Below, piece by piece: positions 44,509 through 55,782 of a stretch of 64,000 nt of DNA. The notes beneath the pieces are model-generated. The model worked only from the letters and a program-made list of their open reading frames with translations, searched no databases and was not told the origin of the DNA. This stretch comes from Methylogaea oryzae (GTDB lineage Bacteria; Pseudomonadota; Gammaproteobacteria; Methylococcales; Methylococcaceae). A program made the translations under genes and the position numbers. The stretch lies in NCBI RefSeq assembly GCF_019669985.1, contig NZ_AP019782.1:612501-676500 (forward strand), written 5' to 3'. Each line of letters opens with the position of its first letter. Positions within the stretch are counted from its first letter, which is position 1.

Positions 44509-45729
44509 GTGGTTAAAAGGTCCGATGTCAGAGTCCTGGTGCTTGATGACGAGCCGTTCATGCTCAAATTGCTGGCGCATATGTTGGCAAGCCTGGGGTT
44601 CGCTTCGATCACCACTTGCGACAGCGGCCGCGCCGCCCTGGCTTTGTTCGACGGTCCCGACACGCCGCCGGACCTGATCCTGTTGGATCTGAATATGCCG
44701 GAGATGGATGGGGTGGAGTTCGTGCGGTATTTGGTCGAACGCCGCTACGTCGGCAGCCTGGTTTTGGTCAGCGGCGAGGACGAGCGCATGCAGCAGTCGG
44801 TCGAAAAATTGGTGCGGGCGCACAAAATCTCCATACTCGGCCACCTTTGCAAACCCGCTTCGCCGGAGAAGCTGGCGGAACTGCTCGGCCAATGGACGCC
44901 GCCGCCGGCAGGCAAAGTCAGGGTGGCAAAGAAGGCCTACGATGCGGACGAGGTGCGCGCCGCCATTGAGGGAGGCCGGCTGATCAATTATTACCAGCCC
45001 AAAGTATCGGTTTCCACCTCCGAGGTGGTCGGGGTGGAAACGCTGGTGCGATGGCACCATCACGAGGATGGCGTGGTCGCGCCCGATCAGTTTATCGGCG
45101 TCGCCGAAGCGCACGGCCTGATCGACGGCTTGACGCAGGTGGTGTTCACCAATGCCTTGGCCGACGCCAAAGGCTGGCAAGAAGCGGGGTTGGCGCTGCG
45201 GGTGGCCGTCAACATTTCCATGGACAACCTGGAGTCGCTGGATTTCACCGACTTCGTCGCCGCCCAGACCCTGGCGGCCGGCGTGCCGCCGCAACAAGTG
45301 GTGTTGGAGGTGACGGAAAGCCGGTTGATGCAGGATGCGCGCACTCCGTTGGAAGTCCTGGCGCGCTTGCGCTTGAAGCGCTTTCGCCTGTCGATCGACG
45401 ATTTCGGCACCGGGCATTCTTCGTTGGCCCAATTGCGCGATATTCCGTTCGACGAGCTTAAAATCGACCAGGGATTCGTGCATGGCGCCTGGAGCAACGA
45501 GACGTTGCGCGTGATGTATGACGCCAGCCTGAACCTGGCCCGGCAGTTGGGCATGGAGGTCGTGGCGGAAGGGATCGAGGACCGCGAGGATTGGGAGCTG
45601 TTGCGCCGAACCGGCTGCGACATCGCCCAGGGTTATTTGATCGCTCGGCCCATGCCGGCCGCCGACGTCGCCGGCTGGATAGCCGACTGGCAGTCGGGGG
45701 GCTTCAGCCGCCTTGTCGTTGGGGATTGA
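44509..45729 (+). CDS. Receiver-EAL domain protein (c-di-GMP phosphodiesterase)
   Basis: A 406-residue response regulator predicted to hydrolyse c-di-GMP. The GTG at 44509 follows a GGGAG ribosome site by eight bases; the frame further upstream lies in the preceding gene. The receiver (about 7-130) has LVLDDEPF, phosphoacceptor D60 in ILLDLNMPEMDG and K115. The EAL domain (about 145-395) reads ETL at 177-179 instead of EAL, with NIS, EVTES, DDFGTGHSSL, LKIDQGFVHG and AEGIED. The catalytic residues are retained, so activity is likely. It is probably a partner of the hybrid kinase just upstream, and the next gene starts one base after its stop. Confidence 0.9.
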   Translation: MVKRSDVRVLVLDDEPFMLKLLAHMLASLGFASITTCDSGRAALALFDGPDTPPDLILLDLNMPEMDGVEFVRYLVERRYVGSLVLVSGEDERMQQSVEKLVRAHKISILGHLCKPASPEKLAELLGQWTPPPAGKVRVAKKAYDADEVRAAIEGGRLINYYQPKVSVSTSEVVGVETLVRWHHHEDGVVAPDQFIGVAEAHGLIDGLTQVVFTNALADAKGWQEAGLALRVAVNISMDNLESLDFTDFVAAQTLAAGVPPQQVVLEVTESRLMQDARTPLEVLARLRLKRFRLSIDDFGTGHSSLAQLRDIPFDELKIDQGFVHGAWSNETLRVMYDASLNLARQLGMEVVAEGIEDREDWELLRRTGCDIAQGYLIARPMPAADVAGWIADWQSGGFSRLVVGD

Positions 45730-45730
45730 A

Positions 45731-46717
45731 ATGGCCGTTTATAGCTCCTCCGTTTCCACCGTTTTGGTCGCATCGGATAACGTCCACGATGCGGCGTTGG
45801 CGAAAAAGCTTCTGGACGTCGACTTCGGGAAGGTGTTGTTGTCCATCGATCCGGTCCGGATGACGGAAGACTTCGATCATCGGAAGCCGGACGTGTTGGT
45901 GCTGGCGTTCAGGGCGCTGGAAAAAAGCGTGCGCCATTACCTGGAGTTGCTCCATCTGGGGGGCGCAGTCCAGTCGCAGCCGCACCGCACCGTTGTCCTG
46001 TGCGGCAAGGAGGAGGTTCCGCAGGCTTACGAGTTGTGCCGCGACGGGGTTTTCAACGACTATGTCCTGTTCTGGCCTATGGCGGACGACGCCTTGCGTT
46101 TGCCCATGGCGGCACATAATGCGTTACGGTCGCTGGCGGCCGTTCGCGCCGGTTGGCCGGCGGCGCAGGATCTCGCCGTTCACAACCATCGTTTGGCGCG
46201 ACAGTTGGAGCTGTTGCTGCATCCGCCGGGGGAGGCGGGCCGCGAAGCCGGCGCCGCTGTCGAACCGGCCGGCGGCGGGGGCGTCGCCGTCGACGAGAGC
46301 GGGGCGGGAGGCGAGGGGCGCTCGCCCGAGTCTCCGGCGAAACGCCAGCCGGCCACGATACTGGTGGTGGACGACGACGAATTTCAGCACAAAATCGTCA
46401 GCACGATCCTGAAGGACGACAACTACCGGTTGGTGTTCGCCACCGGCGGAGTCGACGCGCTGAATCTGCTGCGCAAGGTGCGGCCCGACTTGATTCTGAT
46501 GGATGTCATGATGCCGGATATGGATGGTTTGGCGGTGACGAGGCAGATTCGGGCCGCCTCCCGCTTTTCCGGTATTCCTATCGTCATCATCACCGGCAAA
46601 AGGGAGAAAAACATCGTTATCGACAGTTTGAAGGCCGGGGCCACCGGCTTCGTCGTCAAGCCCTTCGACCGGGACACGCTGCGCAACAAGGTGGCGCAAG
46701 TGCTGCATTTGGCTTAA
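45731..46717 (+). CDS. Double receiver protein, first receiver degenerate
   Basis: A 328-residue protein starting one base after the EAL gene stop. The N-terminal domain (about 8-130) has the receiver fold (VSTVLVASDNVHDAALAKK) but lacks an acidic pair and carries VLVLAF where the phosphoacceptor would be, so it should not be phosphorylated. A glycine/alanine/glutamate-rich linker (about 165-205) leads to a C-terminal receiver with ILVVDDDEFQHKIV, MDVMMPDMDG, and a K in VVKPFDRDTL. There is no output domain. It probably serves as a phosphate sink or a protein-interaction hub for the module. Confidence 0.85.
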   Translation: MAVYSSSVSTVLVASDNVHDAALAKKLLDVDFGKVLLSIDPVRMTEDFDHRKPDVLVLAFRALEKSVRHYLELLHLGGAVQSQPHRTVVLCGKEEVPQAYELCRDGVFNDYVLFWPMADDALRLPMAAHNALRSLAAVRAGWPAAQDLAVHNHRLARQLELLLHPPGEAGREAGAAVEPAGGGGVAVDESGAGGEGRSPESPAKRQPATILVVDDDEFQHKIVSTILKDDNYRLVFATGGVDALNLLRKVRPDLILMDVMMPDMDGLAVTRQIRAASRFSGIPIVIITGKREKNIVIDSLKAGATGFVVKPFDRDTLRNKVAQVLHLA

Positions 46718-46744
46718 ACCCGGTCGCCGCTTCGCGCCGGCCGG

Positions 46745-47578
46745 TTATTTCAGCAGTTGCAGATAGTCACGCTGCAGATCCTCGTAGCGGCGCTGGATTT
46801 GGTTGTACATCTGCGTGCGTTGCTCGATTTTCTTCGATAGCTCGGCGATTTTCGCGTCGCAGAGCTGCTTTTCTTCCGTCAGGTCGCGTATCTGGGCGTG
46901 TTTTCGCGCGGTTTCCGCCCGCAAGCGGTGATTGTCCCGGGTCAGGGCGTCCAGGTGCGGTTCCACCAGCATTTTGGCTTTCTCCAGTTCGCCGACCATG
47001 GCTTGCAGGTTTTCGCTGTTTTCCTCCAGGCGGGCGATGATTTCCAGCAAGCCCCTCACGTCGGATTCGCCGCCCATCAGGTGCCGCACACTGGACAGCA
47101 GCTCCTGGTTGGAGTGCTGTATGTGCTCGAATTTGCCGCGCAGCAGTTGCACGAGATGGTTTTTATAGGCCGTCAATTCGGCGATTTGCCGGCTTTGCTG
47201 ATCCAGCACCGCCTCCACGTCCTGCAGTTCCTGGCTAGGCTGGGCCAGCTCGGCGGGCGGCGTTTTATCCTCCGGCTTAGTCGCCGGCCTGACCAATTCC
47301 TTCCACAAGGCCTGCCAGCTTTCGGCCGTTCCGGGCGGCTCTTCTTCGGCGAGCTGCTCGAGCGCGTCCAGGTAGCAGCTTGCGTCGTTGACGAAGGCGT
47401 CGTTGCCGCAGTGGGCCAGGTTGTATCGATGGTATTCGACGATCTCTTCGAACGTTTCCCACGCCCGGTTCAGTTGCCTGCGAAGCTGGCGCAGGCGCCA
47501 GAACCAAAAACCGGCCAGCGGCAGCACAATGACCAGCACTTCCAGCAAACCGTAAAACAGCAGGGGGTTTTGGCTCAT
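46745..47578 (-). CDS. Single-pass membrane coiled-coil protein of unknown function
   Basis: A 277-residue protein starting at MSQN (ATG at 47578) with GGAAG six bases upstream; an ATG six bases earlier is less likely. One N-terminal transmembrane helix (about residues 5-27, YGLLEVLVIVLPLAGFWFW) is followed by a basic RLRQLRRQLNRAW. Residues about 95-277 are almost all predicted coiled coil, with ELQDVEAVLDQQSRQIAEL and a C-terminal KIEQRTQMYNQIQRRYEDLQ. It is convergent with the double receiver gene, 27 bases apart. I do not recognise the family. It resembles cytoplasmic scaffolds or sensors anchored in the membrane. Confidence 0.75.
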   Translation of the reverse strand: MSQNPLLFYGLLEVLVIVLPLAGFWFWRLRQLRRQLNRAWETFEEIVEYHRYNLAHCGNDAFVNDASCYLDALEQLAEEEPPGTAESWQALWKELVRPATKPEDKTPPAELAQPSQELQDVEAVLDQQSRQIAELTAYKNHLVQLLRGKFEHIQHSNQELLSSVRHLMGGESDVRGLLEIIARLEENSENLQAMVGELEKAKMLVEPHLDALTRDNHRLRAETARKHAQIRDLTEEKQLCDAKIAELSKKIEQRTQMYNQIQRRYEDLQRDYLQLLK

Positions 47579-49353
<1,775 letters not shown>

Positions 49354-49354
<1 letters not shown>

Positions 49355-50559
49355 TGTCTCGCACAAGAGAATTCCTCGACAAACTGCACCCGCACTTCGC
49401 CAAGGGCGGGAAGTTTGAAGTTCTGTACCCCGTGTTCGAAATGGTGGATACCTTCCTGTATTCGCCCGCCGACGTGACCACGGGCAACACCCACGTGCGC
49501 GACGCCGTGGACCTGAAGCGCGTCATGACCTACGTGGTGCTGGCGAGCTTGCCCTGCGTGTTGATGGCCATCCTCAACACCGGCTACCAGGCCAACCTGG
49601 CCATGGAAGCCCTGGGCAAGACCTCGGTGGACAACTGGCGCGGCCTGATCCTCAACATGTTCGGCTACAGCCCGTACAACCCGCTGTCGGTGGTGATGCA
49701 CGGCCTGATGTACTTCCTGCCGGTTTACATCGTCACCCTGGTGGCGGGCGGCATCTGGGAAGTGCTGTTCGCCACCGTGCGCAAGCACGACGTGAACGAA
49801 GGCTTCTTCGTGTCCTCCATGCTGTTCGCCCTGTCCCTGCCGCCCAGCATTCCGCTGTGGCAGGTGGCCATCGGCATTTCCTTCGGCGTGGTGCTGGGCA
49901 AGGAAGTGTTCGGCGGCACCGGCAAGAACTTCCTCAACCCGGCCCTGACCGGCCGCGCCTTCCTCTACTTCGCTTATCCGGCTTCCATGTCCGGCGACGC
50001 GGTGTGGACGGCGGTGGACGGTTATACCGGCGCCACCGCCCTGGGCCTGGCGGCCATGGGCGGTGTGGACGGCATCACGGCCGCAGGCATCGGCTGGTTC
50101 CAGACCTTGATCGGCTTCGAACAGGGTTCCATGGGCGAAACCTCCGTGCTCGCTTGCGCCCTGGGCGCTGCGTTCCTCATCTACACCCGCGTGGCCAACT
50201 GGCGCGTCATGGCCGGCGTCATGGTCGGCATGGTCGGAACCTCGACCCTGCTGAACATCATCGGCAGCGACAGCAACGCTATGTACTCCATGCCGTTCTA
50301 TTGGCATCTGACCCTGGGCGGTTTCGCCTTCGGCATGGTCTATATGGCCACCGACCCGGTCAGCGCGGCGATGACCAATCCCGGCCGTTGGGTATTCGGC
50401 GCTTTGGTCGGCTTCATGACGGTGCTGATCCGCGTGGTCAACCCGGCCTTCCCGGAAGGCATCATGCTGGCCATCCTGTTCTCCAACATATTCGCGCCGC
50501 TCATCGACTACGTCGTGATCAAGGCGAACATCAGAAGAAGGGCGAAACGCTATGCCTAA
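49354..50559 (+). CDS. nqrB: Na+-translocating NADH:quinone reductase subunit B
   Basis: Membrane subunit with ten helices that carries a covalently attached FMN and noncovalent riboflavin and forms part of the sodium path. The 401-residue protein has the flavinylation motif DGYTGATAL, with the modified threonine expected at T228. Further typical parts are [23 protein letters not shown] and the C-terminal [13 protein letters not shown]. Attachment of FMN needs ApbE, which is not encoded in this window. It overlaps nqrC by eight bases. Confidence 0.96.
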
Positions 50560-51460
50560 CCAAGACCAAGACTTCAAAGCCAAGTTGGCGGTCTGGCGGG
50601 AGCAGTTGGAGCGCTACTGGCGCTACGTGCTGACCCTGTCCAACGACAGCTTCGAAAAAACCGTAGCGGTGGCCTTCGCCCTGTGCTTGGGCGGCGCCGT
50701 GCTGGTGTCCGCTTCGGCGGTGATCCTGCACCCGTTGCAGGTATCCAATAAGTCCAAGGACGAAAAGCTCAACATCCTCGAGGTGGTGGGCATGCTGGAC
50801 GAGGACACCGACGTGGACGAGGCCTTCAAGCAGTTCGAAGTGAAGATCGTCGACCTGTCCACCGGCGACTACGACAACGGCATCGACCCGAAGACCTACG
50901 ACCAGCGCAAAGCGGCCAAGGATCCGGTGATGGGCGTGTCGATCCCGGCCGAAGAGGATATCGCCAGCATCAAGCGCAAAGCCAAATACGCCAAGGTTTA
51001 CCTGGTGAAAGAGGCGGGCAAGCTGAAGTCGGTGATCCTGCCGGTGAATGGTTACGGCCTGTGGTCCACCATGTACGGTTTCATGGCCCTGGAAGCGGAC
51101 GGCAACACCGTGGTCGGCCTGAACCTCTACGACCAGGCGGAAACGCCGGGTCTGGGCGGCGAAGTGGTGAACCCCAAGTGGAAAGCGTTGTGGAAGGGTA
51201 AAAAGGTCTACAACGAATCCAGCGTGGCGGTGCACGAATCGAACCTGTCGGAAAAAGGCCAAACCGTCGAGATCGGCGAAGTGGCTTTAGGTTTGGTCAA
51301 GGGTGGCGTGGATCCGTCCAAGCCGGGTGCCGAGTTCCAAGTGGACAGCCTGGCCGGCGCGACGCTGACCAGCCGCGGCGTGAGCAACCTGGTGCGCTAC
51401 TGGATGAGTAAGGACGGTTACGGTCCTTACTTGGCAAAGGTTAGAGCTGGAAAGGGCTAA
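50552..51460 (+). CDS. nqrC: Na+-translocating NADH:quinone reductase subunit C
   Basis: Subunit with one N-terminal transmembrane helix (about residues 37-60) and a periplasmic FMN-binding domain. The flavinylation motif reads [13 protein letters not shown], the threonine of GAT being the FMN site; the residue before GAT is alanine where serine or threonine is common. Other signatures are [17 protein letters not shown] and [13 protein letters not shown]. At 302 residues it is slightly longer than the Vibrio protein, with additional residues at the N-terminus. It starts within the nqrB end and lies three bases from nqrD. Confidence 0.95.
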   Translation: MPNQDQDFKAKLAVWREQLERYWRYVLTLSNDSFEKTVAVAFALCLGGAVLVSASAVILHPLQVSNKSKDEKLNILEVVGMLDEDTDVDEAFKQFEVKIVDLSTGDYDNGIDPKTYDQRKAAKDPVMGVSIPAEEDIASIKRKAKYAKVYLVKEAGKLKSVILPVNGYGLWSTMYGFMALEADGNTVVGLNLYDQAETPGLGGEVVNPKWKALWKGKKVYNESSVAVHESNLSEKGQTVEIGEVALGLVKGGVDPSKPGAEFQVDSLAGATLTSRGVSNLVRYWMSKDGYGPYLAKVRAGKG

Positions 51461-51463
51461 ATC

Positions 51464-52150
51464 ATGAGCATCAATCTGAATCTGGACGCTGAGTCCAAAA
51501 AAGTTCTGGTCGATCCCCTGGTGGACAACAATCCCATCACCTTGCAGGTGCTGGGCATTTGTTCGGCCTTGGCGGTTACGTCCAACCTAGGTACGGCGCT
51601 CATCATGAGCTTGGCGCTCACCACCGTGACCGCCTTCTCCAGCGCCGGCATCGCAGCCATCCGCAACCACGTGCCCAGCAGCGTGCGCATCATCGCCCAG
51701 ATGGTGATCATTGCTTCCCTGGTGATCGTGGTGGATCAGCTGCTGAAAGCTTTCGCCTACGGCGTCAGCAAGCAGCTGTCGGTGTTCGTCGGCCTCATCA
51801 TCACCAACTGCATCGTGATGGGCCGCGCCGAAGCCTACGCCATGAAGAACCCGCCCTGGGAAAGCTTCCTGGACGGCATCGGCAACGGCGCCGGCTACAG
51901 CTTGATCCTCATCACCGTCGCCACCATCCGCGAAATCCTCGGCGCTGGCAAGTGGCTGGGCCACGAAGTGCTGCCCCTGGTGAAGGACGGCGGCTGGTAC
52001 GTGCCCAACGGCCTGCTGCTGCTGCCGCCCAGCGCTTTCTTCCTCATCGGCCTGATCATCTGGGGCGTGCGTTCCTGGAAACCGAAGCAGGCGGAGAAGG
52101 CGGATTTCCGCATCAATGCGCTGGCGCACGGTGAAGGGGGGGCACACTGA
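51464..52150 (+). CDS. nqrD: Na+-translocating NADH:quinone reductase subunit D
   Basis: Six-helix membrane subunit of 228 residues that, with NqrE, binds a 2Fe-2S centre in the membrane interior through conserved cysteines. The characteristic motifs are [20 protein letters not shown] (with cysteine) and [15 protein letters not shown] (second cysteine). The start is the ATG at 51464, with a GAAAGGGC ribosome site before it. The stop overlaps the nqrE start by one base. It belongs to the RnfE/NqrD family, and the context of six nqr genes makes it NqrD. Confidence 0.95.
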   Translation: MSINLNLDAESKKVLVDPLVDNNPITLQVLGICSALAVTSNLGTALIMSLALTTVTAFSSAGIAAIRNHVPSSVRIIAQMVIIASLVIVVDQLLKAFAYGVSKQLSVFVGLIITNCIVMGRAEAYAMKNPPWESFLDGIGNGAGYSLILITVATIREILGAGKWLGHEVLPLVKDGGWYVPNGLLLLPPSAFFLIGLIIWGVRSWKPKQAEKADFRINALAHGEGGAH

Positions 52151-52758
52151 TGGAAGCCTATATCAACCTCTTTATAAAGTCGGTTTTCATCGAAAACATG
52201 GCTTTGTCGTTCTTCCTGGGCATGTGCACCTTCATCGCCGTGTCCAAGAAGATCGAAACCGCCGTCGGTCTCGGCATCGCTGTGACCATCGTGCAGATCC
52301 TGACCGTGCCGGCCAACAACCTGATCTACAGCTATCTGCTGAAGGAAGGGGCGCTGTCCTGGATCGGTCTGCGCGACGTGGACCTGAGCTTCCTGGCCCT
52401 GATGGCCTGCATCGGCGTGATCGCCGCCATGGTGCAGATCCTGGAAATGGTGCTGGATAAGTTCTTCCCGGCTTTGTACAACGCGCTGGGCATCTTCCTG
52501 CCCTTGATCACGGTGAACTGCGCCATTCTGGCCGGTTCCTTGTTCATGATCGAGCGCGACTACAACTTTGCCGAAAGCACGGTCTACGGTATCGGTTCCG
52601 GCTTCGGCTGGGCCTTGGCCATCACCCTGATGGCCGGCGTGCGCGAAAAGCTGAAATACAGCGACGTGCCGGCCGGCCTGCAAGGGCTGGGCATCACGTT
52701 CATCACGGCGGGTCTGATGGCGCTGGGCTTCATGGCGTTCTCGGGCATTCAATTGTAA
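52150..52758 (+). CDS. nqrE: Na+-translocating NADH:quinone reductase subunit E
   Basis: Six-helix membrane partner of NqrD, 202 residues, with inverted topology relative to it. The family motifs [21 protein letters not shown] and [20 protein letters not shown] contain the cysteines that hold half of the shared 2Fe-2S centre. EALRSKLKYS-like [12 protein letters not shown] is the terminal cytosolic loop. It shares a base with nqrD at its start and lies 11 bases from nqrF. Confidence 0.95.
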   Translation: MEAYINLFIKSVFIENMALSFFLGMCTFIAVSKKIETAVGLGIAVTIVQILTVPANNLIYSYLLKEGALSWIGLRDVDLSFLALMACIGVIAAMVQILEMVLDKFFPALYNALGIFLPLITVNCAILAGSLFMIERDYNFAESTVYGIGSGFGWALAITLMAGVREKLKYSDVPAGLQGLGITFITAGLMALGFMAFSGIQL

Positions 52759-52768
52759 GGGCCGCACA

Positions 52769-53992
52769 ATGTTGGAAATCATTCTAGGCGTATTGTTTTT
52801 CACGGTGATCGTGATCGCCCTGGTGTTCTTGATCCTGGGCGCGAAATCGAAGCTGGTGTCGTCCGGCAACGTGGACATCGTCATCAACGATGAAAAAACC
52901 ATTCACGTGCCGATCGGCTCCAAATTGCTGACGGCGCTGGCGGAAAACAACCTGTTCGTCTCGTCGGCTTGTGGCGGCGGCGGTACCTGCGGCCAGTGCA
53001 AAGTGCAGGTGCTGGAAGGCGGCGGCGAAATCCTCCCCACCGAGCTGTCCCACATCACCAAGCGCGAAGCGGCTTGCGGCGACCGCTTGTCCTGCCAGGT
53101 GGCGGTCAAGCAAAACATGAAGATCCACGTGCACGACGAAGTGTTCGGCGTGAAAAAGTGGCAGTGTACGGTCAAGTCCAACAACAACGTGGCGACCTTC
53201 ATCAAGGAACTGGTGTTGGAATTGCCGGCGGGCGAAAACGTCAATTTCCGCGCCGGCGGCTACATCCAGATCGAATGTCCGCCTTACGACCTGAAGTTCT
53301 CGGATTTCGCTGTGCAGCCGGAATACCGCGGCGATTGGGATAAGTTCAAGCTGTGGGACATCGAATCCCACGTCAAGGAACCGACCATCCGCGCTTATTC
53401 CATGGCGAACTACCCGGGCGAAAAGGGCATCATCATGCTCAACGTGCGTATCGCCACGCCGCCCTTCGGCAAGTTCGACAGCATTCCGCCGGGCATCATG
53501 TCGTCCTTCATCTTCAACTTGAAGCCGGGCGACAAAGTGACCATTTCCGGCCCGTTCGGCGAATTCTTCGCCCGCGAAACGGAAAACGAAATGGTGTTCA
53601 TCGGCGGCGGCGCCGGTATGGCGCCCATGCGTTCGCACATCTTCGATCAGCTGAAACGTCTGAAATCCAAGCGCAAGATGAGCTTCTGGTACGGCGCGCG
53701 TTCCCTGCGGGAAACGTTCTATGCGGAAGAGTTCGACCAGCTGGCCAAGGAAAACCCCAACTTCCAGTGGCATTTGGGTCTGTCCGAGCCGCAGCCGGAG
53801 GATAACTGGACCGGCTATACGGGGTTCATCCACAACATCCTGTACGAGCAGTACCTGAAAGGCCATCCGGCGCCGGAGGACTGCGAATACTACATGTGCG
53901 GTCCGCCCATGATGAACAACGCCGTCATCAACATGCTGTTGAGCATCGGTGTTGAAAGGGAAAACATCATGCTGGACGATTTCGGCGGCTAA
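52769..53992 (+). CDS. nqrF: Na+-translocating NADH:quinone reductase subunit F
   Basis: NADH-oxidising subunit, 407 residues. One N-terminal transmembrane helix (about 3-23) is followed by a ferredoxin-type 2Fe-2S domain with cysteines C68, C74, C77 and C109 ([10 protein letters not shown] and LSCQ). The flavin reductase domain follows: [13 protein letters not shown] for FAD binding, [17 protein letters not shown] for NADH binding and [10 protein letters not shown] at the C-terminus. Electrons from NADH enter here via FAD. This is the last gene of the main operon; an intrinsic terminator follows after 28 bases. Confidence 0.96.
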   Translation: MLEIILGVLFFTVIVIALVFLILGAKSKLVSSGNVDIVINDEKTIHVPIGSKLLTALAENNLFVSSACGGGGTCGQCKVQVLEGGGEILPTELSHITKREAACGDRLSCQVAVKQNMKIHVHDEVFGVKKWQCTVKSNNNVATFIKELVLELPAGENVNFRAGGYIQIECPPYDLKFSDFAVQPEYRGDWDKFKLWDIESHVKEPTIRAYSMANYPGEKGIIMLNVRIATPPFGKFDSIPPGIMSSFIFNLKPGDKVTISGPFGEFFARETENEMVFIGGGAGMAPMRSHIFDQLKRLKSKRKMSFWYGARSLRETFYAEEFDQLAKENPNFQWHLGLSEPQPEDNWTGYTGFIHNILYEQYLKGHPAPEDCEYYMCGPPMMNNAVINMLLSIGVERENIMLDDFGG

Positions 53993-54020
53993 GCGCAAAA
54001 TCGGACGGTAAAAGCAAACT

Positions 54021-54052
54021 GCGGGGAGCCTTCGGGCTCCCCGCATGTTTTT
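54021..54052 (+). terminator. Intrinsic terminator with UUCG tetraloop after nqrF
   Basis: GCGGGGAGCC (54021-54030) pairs perfectly over 10 bp with GGCTCCCCGC (54035-54044) around a TTCG tetraloop. ATGTTTTT follows as the T-run. It lies between nqrF and nqrM, so nqrM needs readthrough or its own promoter. Confidence 0.9.
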
Positions 54053-54072
54053 CTAGCGTTGGAGAGTCGACC

Positions 54073-54282
54073 ATGGGTACTTTGTTTTTAATCAGTTTCG
54101 CCCTCATCGCCGTAGTGTTCCTCATCATGTCGGTGGGCGTCATTTTCGGCCGCAACCCCATCAAGGGCTCCTGCGGCGGACACGGCGCGGGCAACGAGTG
54201 CGTTTGTTCCCAGGCCAAGCAGGAGGCTTGCGAGAACCGCAAGCGGCGTTTGGCGGCGGCCGAGGGCCATACCGAGCACTAA
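54073..54282 (+). CDS. nqrM: (Na+)-NQR maturation protein NqrM
   Basis: A 69-residue membrane protein needed for assembly of Na+-NQR, probably through iron delivery or formation of the NqrDE iron centre. One transmembrane helix (about residues 3-24) is followed by RNPIKGSCGGHG and a cysteine cluster ECVCSQAKQEAC. These four cysteines are the family hallmark. The ATG at 54073 has GGAGAG upstream. In many genomes apbE lies between nqrF and nqrM; here it is absent, with the terminator in its place. The sbcB start follows after eight bases. Confidence 0.9.
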   Translation: MGTLFLISFALIAVVFLIMSVGVIFGRNPIKGSCGGHGAGNECVCSQAKQEACENRKRRLAAAEGHTEH

Positions 54283-54290
54283 GGCGTCGC

Positions 54291-55712
54291 GTGGCCCATA
54301 CGTTCTTTTTTCACGATTACGAAACCTTCGGGGTCGACCCGCGCCGCGATCGGCCGTCCCAGTTCGCCGGGGCGCGCACGGACGAAAACTTCAATCCCGT
54401 CGGCGAGCCGGTCATGGCCTATTGCCGGCCCGCTCCCGACTATCTGCCCGATCCTATCGCCTGCCTCATCACCGGTATCACGCCGCAGGTGGCTTTGGAG
54501 AAAGGCTTGGGAGAGGCGGATTTCGCCGCGCTGATCCATGGCGAATTGTCGCGGCCGCAAACCTGCGCCCTGGGTTACAACACCATCCGCTTCGACGACG
54601 AGGTCACTCGTCACCTGTTGTACCGCAATCTGTACGACCCCTACGCGCGCGAGTGGCAAAACGGCAATTCCCGCTGGGATTTGATCGATTTGGCGCGGGC
54701 GGCGCGGGCGTTGCGGCCGGACGGCGTGCTGTGGCCTGAGGTGGACGGCCAGCCCAGCCTCAAATTGGAGCATTTGACCGCTGCCAACGGCTTGGCCCAC
54801 GAGGCCGCCCACGATGCCTTATCCGACGTGTATGCCACCATCGCCTTGGCGAAGCTGTTAAGGGAAAAGCAGCCCAAGTTGTTCGAGTTCATCTGGAAAA
54901 ACCACGGCAAACAAGCCGCCGCCGGGCTGTTGGGGCTGGGCACCTACCAGCCGTTGCTGCACGTTTCCGGCATGTATCCCAGTGCGCGGGGCAACTTGGC
55001 CGTGGTGGTGGCGCTGGCGGCCGATCCGGTCAACAACAACGGCGTCGTGGTGTTCGACCTGAGCGCCGATCCGGAGCCGTTGCTGACCCTGTCGGCCGAA
55101 GCGATCCGCCAGCGTCTGTATACCGCCAGCGCCGACCTGCCCGAGGGCGTCGAGCGGATTGCGCTGAAAACCGTGCATATCAATAAAAGCCCGGTGCTTG
55201 CGCCCATGAATGTGCTGAGGCCGCAGGACGCCGAGCGCTGGGGCATCGATCCGGTGCGCTGCGGCGAGCACCTGCACGCCCTGCAGAACGCCGTGGGGCT
55301 GGCCGAGAAGCTGCGGGAGGTGTTCGCCCCGCGCGAGCTGCCGGCCAACGATGTGGACGTGGCGTTGTATGACGGATTTATCGGCGACGGCGACAAGGCT
55401 TTGTTGAATCGCCTGCGCGCCATGGATCCCTGGGAGTTGGCGGAAGCGCGGCCGGCGTTTAACGACCCCCGTTTGCCCGAATTGTTGTTTCGGTATCGCG
55501 CGCGCAATTGGCCGGAAACCTTGGACGAGGACGAGGTCCCCCGCTGGGAAGATTTTCGCCGCAAACGGTTGACGGAAGCCGGGTCAGGCTGGCTGGCATA
55601 TGCCGATTACCGCCAAAAACTGGACGCTATGCGGCGCGAGTATGCCGGCGATAGCGCCAGGCAAGTCTTGCTCGACGCGCTCGACGATTACGGCCGCGGC
55701 TTGTCGGCTTAG
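54291..55712 (+). CDS. sbcB: Exodeoxyribonuclease I
   Basis: Processive 3'-5' exonuclease acting on single-stranded DNA in recombination and mismatch repair. The GTG at 54291 gives MAHTFFFHDYETFG, aligned with the start of E. coli ExoI; upstream frame lies within nqrM. The 473-residue length matches E. coli (475). The DnaQ-type catalytic motifs are HDYETFG (ExoI), YNTIRFDDEVTRHLLYRN (ExoII) and AHDALSDVYATIALA (ExoIII). The C-terminal SH3-like and helical regions follow, ending in WLAYADYRQKLDAM. No partner recombination genes are nearby. The short distance to nqrM may make them cotranscribed. Confidence 0.95.
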   Translation: MAHTFFFHDYETFGVDPRRDRPSQFAGARTDENFNPVGEPVMAYCRPAPDYLPDPIACLITGITPQVALEKGLGEADFAALIHGELSRPQTCALGYNTIRFDDEVTRHLLYRNLYDPYAREWQNGNSRWDLIDLARAARALRPDGVLWPEVDGQPSLKLEHLTAANGLAHEAAHDALSDVYATIALAKLLREKQPKLFEFIWKNHGKQAAAGLLGLGTYQPLLHVSGMYPSARGNLAVVVALAADPVNNNGVVVFDLSADPEPLLTLSAEAIRQRLYTASADLPEGVERIALKTVHINKSPVLAPMNVLRPQDAERWGIDPVRCGEHLHALQNAVGLAEKLREVFAPRELPANDVDVALYDGFIGDGDKALLNRLRAMDPWELAEARPAFNDPRLPELLFRYRARNWPETLDEDEVPRWEDFRRKRLTEAGSGWLAYADYRQKLDAMRREYAGDSARQVLLDALDDYGRGLSA

Positions 55713-55782
55713 GGATTTTTGGATTGCAATTGTCCGGCCGGCCTGCCATTCTTTTTCGTTCAAATTCACCCTCGGAGGACTC

